Source: Nemopilema nomurai (Eukaryota > Cnidaria > Scyphozoa > Rhizostomeae > Rhizostomatidae). From it: a stretch of DNA of 64,000 nucleotides. Positions 1 to 11,102 of this stretch are shown here, piece by piece; position 1 is the stretch's first letter, and each line of letters begins with the position of its first letter. A model generated the notes under the pieces. The model did no database searches. It saw only the letters and a list, made by a program, of their open reading frames with translations, and was not told where the DNA came from. The translations under genes and the position numbers were made by a program. The DNA lies in contig ML133487.1 in NCBI GenBank assembly GCA_003864495.1, positions 434,001 to 498,000 on the forward strand, in the 5' to 3' direction.

Positions 1-3000
1 GCATAATTGTTTGAAAAAAAATTTGGTCAGAAATCGCCAAATTGCAAGGCTATAGCCTTGGTGTTTTGCTCGATTTCACTTTTGTCGTAAAAGGCTCTTA
101 GCTCTGAAAATACACAACTCCTGGTTGCACTACCTCACCAAAATACTTGGAATAGCATGCCCTTTCATTCTCTAGCATAATTGTTTGAAAAAAAATTTGG
201 TCAGAAATCGCCAAATTGCAAGGCTATAGCCTTGGTGTTTTGCTCGATTTCACTTTTGTCGTAAAAGGCTCTTAGCTCTGAAAATACACAACTCCTGGTT
301 GCACTACCTCACCAAAATCTTGGAATAGCATGCCCTTTCATTCTCTAGCATAATTGTTTGAAAAAAAATTTGGTCAGAAATCGCCAAATTGCAAGGCTAT
401 AGCCTTGGTGTTTTGCTCGATTTCACTTTTGTCGTAAAAGGCTCTTAGCTCTGAAAATACACAACTCCTGGTTGCACTACCTCACCAAAATACTTGGAAT
501 AGCATGCCCTTTCATTCTCTAGCATAATTGTTTGAAAAAAAATTTGGTCAGAAATCGCCAAATTGCAAGGCTATAGCCTTGGTGTTTTGCTCGATTTCAC
601 TTTTGTCGTAAAAGGCTCTTAGCTCTGAAAATACACAACTCCTGGTTGCACTACCTCACCAAAATGCTTGGAATAGCATGCCCTTTCATTCTCTAGCATA
701 ATTGTTTGAAAAAAAATTTGGTCAGAAATCGCCAAATTGCAAGGCTATAGCCTTGGTGTTTTGCTCGATTTCACTTTTGTCGTAAAAGGCTCTTAGCTCT
801 GAAAATACACAACTCCTGGTTGCACTACCTCACCAAAATACTTGGAATAGCATGCCCTTTCATTCTCTAGCATAATTGTTTGAAAAAAAATTTGGTCAGA
901 AATCGCCAAATTGCAAGGCTATAGCCTTGGTGTTTTGCTCGATTTCACTTTTGTCGTAAAAGGCTCTTAGCTCTGAAAATACACAACTCCTGGTTGCACT
1001 ACCTCACCAAAATACTTGGAATAGCATGCCCTTTCATTCTCTAGCATAATTTTTGAAAAAAAATTTGGTCAGAAATCGCCAAATTGCAAGGCTATAGCCT
1101 TGGTGTTTTGCTCGATTTCACTTTTGTCGTAAAAGGCTCTTAGCTCTGAAAATACACAACTCCTGGTTGCACTACCTCACCAAAATACTTGGAATAGCAT
1201 GCCCTTTCATTCTCTAGCATAATTTTTGAAAAAAAATTTGGTCAGAAATCGCCAAATTGCAAGGCTATAGCCTTGGTGTTTTGCTCGATTTCACTTTTGT
1301 CGTAAAAGGCTGTAGCTCTGAAAATACACAACTCCTGGTTGCACTACCTCACCAAAATACTTGGAATAGCATGCCCTTTCATTCTCTAGCATAATTGTTT
1401 GAAAAAAAATTTGGTCAGAAATCGCCAAATTGCAAGGCTATAACCTTGGTGTTTTGCTCGATTTCACTTTTGTCGTAAAAGGCTCTGTAGCTCTGAAAAT
1501 ACACAACTCCTGGTTGCACTACCTCACCAAAATACTTGAATAGCATGCCCTTTCATTCTCTAGCATAATTGTTTGAAAAAAAATTTGGTCAGAAATCGCC
1601 AAATTGCAAGGCTATAGCCTTGGTGTTTTGCTCGATTTCACTTTTGTCGTAAAAGGCTCTTAGCTCTGAAAATACACAACTCCTGGTTGCACTACCTCAC
1701 CAAAATGCTTGGAATAGCATGCCCTTTCATTCTCTAGCATAATTGTTTGAAAAAAAATTTGGTCAGAAATCGCCAAATTGCAAGGCTATAGCCTTGGTGT
1801 TTTGCTCGATTTCACTTTTGTCGTAAAAGGCTCTTAGCTCTGAAAATACACAACTCCTGGTTGCACTACCTCACCAAAATGCTTGGAATAGCATGCCCTT
1901 TCATTCTCTAGCATAATTGTTTGAAAAAAAATTTGGTCAGAAATCGCCAAATTGCAAGGCTATAGCCTTGGTGTTTTGCTCGATTTCACTTTTGTCGTAA
2001 AAGGCTTGTAGCTCTGAAAATACACAACTCCTGGTTGCACTACCTCACCAAAATACTTGGAATAGCATGCCCTTTCATTCTCTAGCATAATTGTTTGAAA
2101 AAAAATTTGGTCAGAAATCGCCAAATTGCAAGGCTATAGCCTTGGTGTTTTGCTCGATTTCACTTTTGTCGTAAAAGGCTCTTAGCTCTGAAAATACACA
2201 ACTCCTGGTTGCACTACCTCACCAAAATACTTGGAATAGCATGCCCTTTCATTCTCTAGCATAATTGTTTGAAAAAAAATTTGGTCAGAAATCGCCAAAT
2301 TGCAAGGCTATAGCCTTGGTGTTTTGCTCGATTTCACTTTTGTCGTAAAAGGCTCTTAGCTCTGAAAATACACAACTCCTGGTTGCACTACCTCACCAAA
2401 ATACTTGGAATAGCATGCCCTTTCATTCTCTAGCATAATTGTTTGAAAAAAAATTTGGTCAGAAATCGCCAAATTGCAAGGCTATAGCCTTGGTGTTTTG
2501 CTCGATTTCACTTTTGTCGTAAAAGGCTTTAGCTCTGAAAATACACAACTCCTGGTTGCACTACCTCACCAAAATACTTGGAATAGCATGCCCTTTCATT
2601 CTCTAGCATAATTGTTTGAAAAAAATTTGGTCAGAAATCGCCAAATTGCAAGGCTATAGCCTTGGTGTTTTGCTCGATTTCACTTTTGTCGTAAAAGGCT
2701 CTTAGCTCTGAAAATACACAACTCCTGGTTGCACTACCTCACCAAAATACTTGGAATAGCATGCCCTTTCATTCTCTAGCATAATTGTTTGAAAAAAAAT
2801 TTGGTCAGAAATCGCCAAATTGCAAGGCTATAGCCTTGGTGTTTTGCTCGATTTCACTTTTGTCGTAAAAGGCTCTTAGCTCTGAAAATACACAACTCCT
2901 GGTTGCACTACCTCACCAAAATACTTGGAATAGCATGCCCTTTCATTCTCTAGCATAATTGTTTGAAAAAAAATTTGGTCAGAAATCGCCAAATTGCAAG

Positions 3001-6000
3001 GCTATAGCCTTGGTGTTTTGCTCGATTTCACTTTTGTCGTAAAAGGCTCTTAGCTCTGAAAATACACAACTCCTGGTTGCACTACCTCACCAAAATACTT
3101 GGAATAGCATGCCCTTTCATTCTCTAGCATAATTGTTTGAAAAAAAATTTGGTCAGAAATCGCCAAATTGCAAGGCTATAGCCTTGGTGTTTTGCTCGAT
3201 TTCACTTTTGTCGTAAAAGGCTTTAGCTCTGAAAATACACAACTCCTGGTTGCACTACCTCACCAAAATACTTGGAATAGCATGCCCTTTCATTCTCTAG
3301 CATAATTGTTTGAAAAAAAATTTGGTCAGAAATCGCCAAATTGCAAGGCTATAGCCTTGGTGTTTTGCTCGATTTCACTTTTGTCGTAAAAGGCTCTGTA
3401 GCTCTGAAAATACACAACTCCTGGTTGCACTACCTCACCAAAATACTTGGAATAGCATGCCCTTTCATTCTCTAGCATAATTGTTTGAAAAAAAATTTGG
3501 TCAGAAATCGCCAAATTGCAAGGCTATAGCCTTGGTGTTTTGCTCGATTTCACTTTTGTCGTAAAAGGCTCTTAGCTCTGAAAATACACAACTCCTGGTT
3601 GCACTACCTCACCAAAATACTTGGAATAGCATGCCCTTTCATTCTCTAGCATAATTGTTTGAAAAAAAATTTGGTCAGAAATCGCCAAATTGCAAGGCTA
3701 TAGCCTTGGTGTTTTGCTCGATTTCACTTTTGTCGTAAAAGGCTGTAGCTCTGAAAATACACAACTCCTGGTTGCACTACCTCACCAAAATACTTGGAAT
3801 AGCATGCCCTTTCATTCTCTAGCATAATTGTTTGAAAAAAATTTGGTCAGAAATCGCCAAATTGCAAGGCTATAGCCTTGGTGTTTTGCTCGATTTCACT
3901 TTTGTCGTAAAAGGCTCTTAGCTCTGAAAATACACAACTCCTGGTTGCACTACCTCACCAAAATACTTGGAATAGCATGCCCTTTCATTCTCTAGCATAA
4001 TTGTTTGAAAAAAAATTTGGTCAGAAATCGCCAAATTGCAAGGCTATAGCCTTGGTGTTTTGCTCGATTTCACTTTTGTCGTAAAAGGCTTAGCTCTGAA
4101 AATACACAACTCCTGGTTGCACTACCTCACCAAAATACTTGGAATAGCATGCCCTTTCATTCTCTAGCATAATTGTTTGAAAAAAAATTTGGTCAGAAAT
4201 CGCCAAATTGCAAGGCTATAGCCTTGGTGTTTTGCTCGATTTCACTTTTGTCGTAAAAGGCTCTTAGCTCTGAAAATACACAACTCCTGGTTGCACTACC
4301 TCACCAAAATACTTGGAATAGCATGCCCTTTCATTCTCTAGCATAATTGTTTGAAAAAAAATTTGGTCAGAAATCGCCAAATTGCAAGGCTATAGCCTTG
4401 GTGTTTTGCTCGATTTCACTTTTGTCGTAAAAGGCTCTTAGCTCTGAAAATACACAACTCCTGGTTGCACTACCTCACCAAAATACTTGGAATAGCATGC
4501 CCTTTCATTCTCTAGCATAATTGTTTGAAAAAAAATTTGGTCAGAAATCGCCAAATTGCAAGGCTATAGCCTTGGTGTTTTGCTCGATTTCACTTTTGTC
4601 GTAAAAGGCTTTAGCTCTGAAAATACACAACTCCTGGTTGCACTACCTCACCAAAATACTTGGAATAGCATGCCCTTTCATTCTCTAGCATAATTGTTTG
4701 AAAAAAAATTTGGTCAGAAATCGCCAAATTGCAAGGCTATAGCCTTGGTGTTTTGCTCGATTCACTTTTGTAAAAGGCTCGTAGCTCTGAAAATACACAA
4801 CTCCTGGTTGCACTACCTCACCAAAATGCTTGGAATAGCATGCCTTTCATTCTCTAGCATAATTGTTTGAAAAAAAATTTGGTCAGAAATCGCCAAATTG
4901 CAAGGCTATAGCCTTGGTGTTTTGCTCGATTTCACTTTTGTCGTAAAAGGCTCGTAGCTCTGAAAATACACAACTCCTGGTTGCACTACCTCACCAAAAT
5001 GCTTGGAATAGCATGCCCTTTCATTCTCTAGCATAATTGTTTGAAAAAAAATTTGGTCAGAAATCGCCAAATTGCAAGGCTATAGCCTTGGTGTTTTGCT
5101 CGATTTCACTTTTGTCGTAAAAGGCTTTAGCTCTGAAAATACACAACTCCTGGTTGCACTACCTCACCAAAATGCTTGAATAGCATGCCCTTTCATTCTC
5201 TAGCATAATTGTTTGAAAAAAAATTTGGTCAGAAATCGCCAAATTGCAAGGCTATAGCCTTGGTGTTTTGCTCGATTTCACTTTTGTCGTAAAAGGCTCT
5301 AGCTCTGAAAATACACAACTCCTGGTTGCACTACCTCACCAAAATGCTTGGAATAGCATGCCCTTTCATTCTCTAGCATAATTGTTTGAAAAAAAATTTG
5401 GTCAGAAATCGCCAAATTGCAAGGCTATAGCCTTGGTGTTTTGCTCGATTTCACTTTTGTCGTAAAAGGCTCTTAGCTCTGAAAATACACAACTCCTGGT
5501 TGCACTACCTACCAAAATACTTGGAATAGCATGCCTTTCATTCTCTAGCATAATTGTTTGAAAAAAAATTTGGTCAGAAATCGCCAAATTGCAAGGCTAT
5601 AGCCTTGGTGTTTTGCTCGATTTCACTTTTGTCGTAAAAGGCTCTTAGCTCTGAAAATACACAACTCCTGGTTGCACTACCTCACCAAAATACTTGGAAT
5701 AGCATGCCCTTTCATTCTCTAGCATAATTGTTTGAAAAAAAATTTGGTCAGAAATCGCCAAATTGCAAGGCTATAGCCTTGGTGTTTTGCTCGATTTCAC
5801 TTTTGTCGTAAAAGGCTCTTAGCTCTGAAAATACACAACTCCTGGTTGCACTACCTCACAAAATACTTGGAATAGCATGCCCTTTCATTCTCTAGCATAA
5901 TTGTTTGAAAAAAATTTGGTCAGAAATCGCCAAATTGCAAGGCTATAGCCTTGGTGTTTTGCTCGATTTCACTTTTGTCGTAAAAGGCTCTTAGCTCTGA

Positions 6001-9000
6001 AAATACACAACTCCTGGTTGCACTACCTCACCAAAATACTTGGAATAGCATGCCTTTCATTCTCTAGCATAATTGTTTGAAAAAAAATTTGGTCAGAAAT
6101 CGCCAAATTGCAAGGCTATAGCCTTGGTGTTTTGCTCGATTTCACTTTTGTCGTAAAAGGCTCTTAGCTCTGAAAATACACAACTCCTGGTTGCACTACC
6201 TCACCAAAATACTTGGAATAGCATGCCCTTTCATTCTCTAGCATAATTGTTTGAAAAAAATTTGGTCAGAAATCGCCAAATTGCAAGCTATAGCCTTGGT
6301 GTTTTGCTCGATTTCACTTTTGTCGTAAAAGGCTCTTAGCTCTGAAAATACACAACTCCTGGTTGCACTACCTCACCAAAATACTTGGAATAGCATGCCC
6401 TTTCATTCTCTAGCATAATTGTTTGAAAAAAAATTTGGTCAGAAATCGCCAAATTGCAAGGCTATAGCCTTGTGTTTTGCTCGATTTCACTTTTGTCGTA
6501 AAAGGCTCTTAGCTCTGAAAATACACAACTCCTGGTTGCACTACCTCACCAAAATACTTGGAATAGCATGCCCTTTCATTCTCTAGCATAATTGTTTGAA
6601 AAAAAATTTGGTCAGAAATCGCCAAATTGCAAGGCTATAGCCTTGGTGTTTTGCTCGATTTCACTTTTGTCGTAAAAGGCTTTAGCTCTGAAAATACACA
6701 ACTCCTGGTTGCACTACCTCACCAAAATACTTGGAATAGCATGCCCTTTCATTCTCTAGCATAATTGTTTGAAAAAAAATTTGGTCAGAAATCGCCAAAT
6801 TGCAAGGCTATAGCCTTGGTGTTTTGCTCGATTTCACTTTTGTCGTAAAAGGCTCTTAGCTCTGAAAATACACAACTCCTGGTTGCACTACCTCACCAAA
6901 ATACTTGGAATAGCATGCCCTTTCATTCTCTAGCATAATTGTTTGAAAAAAAATTTGGTCAGAAATCGCCAAATTGCAAGGCTATAGCCTTGGTGTTTTG
7001 CTCGATTTCACTTTTGTCGTAAAAGGCTCTTAGCTCTGAAAATACAACTCCTGGTTGCACTACCTCACCAAAATACTTGGAATAGCATGCCTTTCATTCT
7101 CTAGCATAATTGTTTGAAAAAAATTTGGTCAGAAATCGCCAAATTGCAAGGCTATAGCCTTGGTGTTTTGCTCGATTTCACTTTTGTCGTAAAAGGTCTT
7201 AGCTCTGAAAATACACAACTCCTGGTTGCACTACCTCACCAAAATGCTTGGAATAGCATGCCTTTCATTCTCTAGCATAATTGTTTGAAAAAAAATTTGG
7301 TCAGAAATCGCCAAATTGCAAGGCTATAGCCTTGGTTTTTGCTCGATTTCACTTTTGTCGTAAAAGGCTCTTAGCTCTGAAAATACACAACTCCTGGTTG
7401 CACTACCTCACCAAAATACTTGGAATAGCATGCCCTTTCATTCTCTAGCATAATTGTTTGAAAAAAAATTTGGTCAGAAATCGCCAAATTGCAAGGCTAT
7501 AGCCTTGGTGTTTTGCTCGATTTCACTTTTGTCGTAAAAGGCTCGTAGCTCTGAAAATACACAACTCCTGGTTGCACTACCTCACCAAAATACTTGGAAT
7601 AGCATGCCCTTTCATTCTCTAGCATAATTGTTTGAAAAAAAATTTGGTCAGAAATCGCCAAATTGCAAGGCTATAGCCTTGGTGTTTTGCTCGATTTCAC
7701 TTTTGTCGTAAAAGGCTCTTAGCTCTGAAAATACACAACTCCTGGTTGCACTACCTCACCAAAATACTTGGAATAGCATGCCCTTTCATTCTCTAGCATA
7801 ATTGTTTGAAAAAAAATTTGGTCAGAAATCGCCAAATTGCAAGGCTATAGCCTTGGTTTTGCTCGATTTCACTTTTGTCGTAAAAGGCTTTAGCTCTGAA
7901 AATACACAACTCCTGGTTGCACTACCTCAAAAATTGGAATAGCATGCCCTTTCATTCTCTAGCATAATTGTTTGAAAAAAAATTTGGTCAGAAATCGCCA
8001 AATTGCAAGGCTATAGCCTTGGGTTTTGCTCGATTTCACTTTTGTCGTAAAAGGCTCTTAGCTCTGAAAATACACAACTCCTGGTTGCACTACCTCACCA
8101 AAATGTTGGAATAGCATGCCCTTTCATTCTCTAGCATAATTGTTTGAAAAAAAATTTGGTCAGAAATCGCCAAATTGCAAGGCTATAGCCTTGGTGTTTT
8201 GCTCGATTTCACTTTTGTCGTAAAAGGCTTTAGCTCTGAAAATACACAACTCCTGGTTGCACTACCTCACCAAAATGCTTGGAATAGCATGCCCTTTCAT
8301 TCTCTAGCATAATTGTTTGAAAAAAAATTTGGTCAGAAATCGCCAAATTCAAGGCTATAGCCTTGGTGTTTGCTCGATTTCACTTTTGTCGTAAAAGGCT
8401 CGTAGCTCTGAAAATACACAACTCCTGGTTGCACTACCTCACCAAAATGCTTGGAATAGCATGCCCTTTCATTCTCTAGCATAATTGTTTGAAAAAAAAT
8501 TTGGTCAGAAATCGCCAAATTGCAAGGCTATAGCCTTGGTGTTTTGCTCGATTTCACTTTTTCGTAAAAGGCTCGTAGCTCTGAAAATACACAACTCCTG
8601 GTTGCACTACCTCACCAAAATGCTTGGAATAGCATGCCCTTTCATTCTCTAGCATAATTGTTTGAAAAAAAATTTGGTCAGAAATCGCCAAATTGCAAGG
8701 CTATAGCCTTGGTGTTTTGCTCGATTTCACTTTTTCGTAAAAGGCTTGTAGCTCTGAAAATACACAACTCCTGGTTGCACTACCTCACCAAAATACTTGG
8801 AATAGCATGCCTTTCATTCTCTAGCATAATTGTTTGAAAAAAAATTTGGTCAGAAATCGCCAAATTGCAAGGCTATAGCCTTGGTGTTTTGCTCGATTTC
8901 ACTTTTGTCGTAAAAGGCTTAGCTCTGAAAATACACAACTCCTGGTTGCACTACCTCACCAAAATACTTGGAATAGCATGCCTTTCATTCTCTAGCATAA

Positions 9001-9580
9001 TTGTTTGAAAAAAAATTTGGTCAGAAATCGCCAAATTGCAAGGCTATAGCCTTGGTGTTTTGCTCGATTTCACTTTTGTCGTAAAAGGTCTTAGCTCTGA
9101 AAATACACAACTCCTGGTTGCACTACCTTACCAAAATACTTGGAATAGCATGCCCTTTCATTCTCTAGCATAATTGTTTGAAAAAAATTTGGCAGAAATC
9201 GCCAAATTGCAAGGCTATAGCCTTGGTGTTTTGCTCGATTTCACTTTTGTCGTAAAAGGCTTTAGCTCTGAAAATACAACTCCTGGTTGCACTACCTCAC
9301 CAAAATACTTGGAATAGCATGCCCTTTCATTCTCTAGCATAATTGTTTGAAAAAAAATTTGGTCAGAAATCGCCAAATTGCAAGGCTATAGCCTTGGTGT
9401 TTTGCTCGATTTCACTTTTGTCGTAAAAGGCTCTTAGCTCTGAAAATACACAACTCCTGGTTGCACTACCTCACCAAAATACTTGGAATAGCATGCCCTT
9501 TCATTCTCTAGCATAATTGTTTGAAAAAAAATTTGGTCAGAAATCGCCAAATTGCAAGGCTATAGCCTTGGTGTTTTGCT
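1..9580. repeat. Satellite array, about 174-bp monomer, about 55 head-to-tail copies
   Basis: Successive copies start at 1, 175, 348 and so on, giving a 173-174 bp period, all in the same orientation. Copies are almost identical. Differences are mainly single-base indels in homopolymers (A8 or A7 before TTTGG; CCCTTTC or CCTTTC), a variable site (GGCT followed by CT, CTG, TG, CG, G, T or nothing before TAGCTC), and A or G in AAAATRCTTGG. Each unit contains the perfect 14-bp palindrome AAGGCTATAGCCTT. The array is cut by the left window edge, so its full size is unknown. The unit is close to nucleosome length, as many centromeric or heterochromatic satellites are, but no function can be claimed. 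Short open frames occur by chance because 174 is a multiple of three. Confidence 0.98.
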
Positions 9581-10460
9581 CAATTTCACATATCCCGCAA
9601 AAGGCTCTGGGCTCTGAAAATACACAATTCCTGGTTGCACAACGTCTCCCAAATGCTTGGAATAGCATGCCCTTTCATTCTTTAGCACACTTCGTCCACT
9701 TCACATTTGCCGTCACATGTTTGTAAATCTGAAAGTTCACAACATTTTCTGGTTGTAGCTCACGAAAAGGCATTAAATATAATGCTTTGTCATTCCATAG
9801 TATGGAACGTGCAAAAAATTAATTGATTGAAAATTTCCATTTTGCAAGGCTATGGCCATGGTGTTTAATCTAAATATGCCTTCAGTCTTAAAAATTCATA
9901 ACTTTGAAGAAGACAAACTATGTTCACGTGACTGCCATCAAAATGATTAAAATCCCATTGTCTTTTTTTACAAATCACACAAGGAACATACAGTTTCGAG
10001 CAAAAATGGCCATTATGCAAGGTCATATTCTTGGTTTTTTGACCAAATATGCGCCCAGTCTTTAAAAGTGCTTAACTCTGAAAATTCTTCACATATATCA
10101 ACTTAACCACCATTAAAATGCTCTAGGTCTTTGCAGCTTTGTTATACACGTGTCTGACCTTTCCAGGTTCGTAGCCTTGAAAATACACTTTCATTATTCT
10201 TGGAAATATTATTAAAATACTTGCCCTCTATTTACAACCATACTGAAACACGTTTGGCAAAAATGGAAATTTCGCAAGGCTATAGCTTTGGTGTTTTTTT
10301 CGGTATTACTTTAAAGGTTGAAAGCTTTGAAAGTACAGATCGTATGCTCTCGTTACCAGATTTCCTATACGATATGACTATTTCTAGGCTATGGCCCAAA
10401 ATTCAAGAATTGCCCTTTATAATCGCATTTCACGTTCTTCAGTCGAGGCGTCAGGTTTAG
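9581..10460. repeat. Decayed satellite monomers at the array edge
   Basis: After 9580 the repeat continues but diverges quickly. Recognisable blocks recur at about the right spacing: GGAATAGCATGCCCTTTCATT near 9659, a TTTTGCAAGGCTATGGCC block near 9840, a TTATGCAAGGTCATATTC block near 10013 and a GCAAGGCTATAGCTTTGG block near 10275. Copies nearest the homogeneous array are most similar and those farther out are barely alignable. This is the pattern expected when unequal exchange keeps the core uniform while edge copies drift. After about 10460 I see no further monomer. Chance open frames here (for example 10200-10460 on the plus strand) are not genes. Confidence 0.85.
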
Positions 10461-11102
10461 CACTCTGATCTGATTCTAGCAGCTCCAGTTTTTAGGAAAC
10501 AGGTGAAAAGCTTTCATATTAATGGCAAATTAACAACGGCTACATCTTTAATGTTTGCCTTGAATAGAATGTTCTGAAAAAAATAGTCAAGTGAAGTTTC
10601 GTTCATGGCTTTCAAGTAAACAACTAAGATGGGCGGCTTTCTGGGGCACTTGCTCATCGAATTAACCGGAGTATCAAATTGCGTCTCAGTGAATTTCAAA
10701 AACGACTACCTTGCTGTGAAATACCCTTATTAGAGAATCATCAACTTGGTCCTGTCATCCGTATGCCTTTTGGCTAGCCCTATGAGCAGCCAATAAAAAT
10801 TCAAATCGGGCTTCTATAATAATAATTTCTAGTAACAGGTGCCAGTAACAAGTTGATCTACAACTGCCAATGCTGTCAAATTTTATATTGGCATTAATAA
10901 TAATTTTAAATTGAAATACTTTTAATACTTAAGCTATTTCTTGAAGCAAGGTCTACTAAAACAAGGTGAAGTAATATTAGCATGCTATTAATCTTATAAC
11001 TTGATCAACAATATTAAATCTAAACCATAAATTGGCCATTTACTACTCTAATCTTAAATACTTGTGAATACACTGTATGAAACTTTGAAAACAAAAAACT
11101 TC
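10461..11102. other. Intergenic, AT-rich, nothing recognised
   Basis: Between the last decayed satellite copy and the spartin stop codon. It contains AT-rich unique sequence with no splice-bounded coding frame. The spartin 3' untranslated region must lie in its right part (minus strand), but I could not identify a convincing polyadenylation signal. Confidence 0.5.

Noticed and set aside
3326..3514. Minus-strand 61-62 codon frames inside the satellite (also 5402-5587, 8333-8518)
   Set aside because: They are one satellite monomer read in its open frame and differ only by indels; no start context, conservation pattern or flanking gene structure.
1..9580. CRISPR-like regular repetition
   Set aside because: The repeats are contiguous 174-bp units with no unique spacers, and the surrounding genes are eukaryotic with introns.
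10200..10460. Plus-strand 86-codon ORF
   Set aside because: Lies in decayed satellite copies and follows the monomer sequence.
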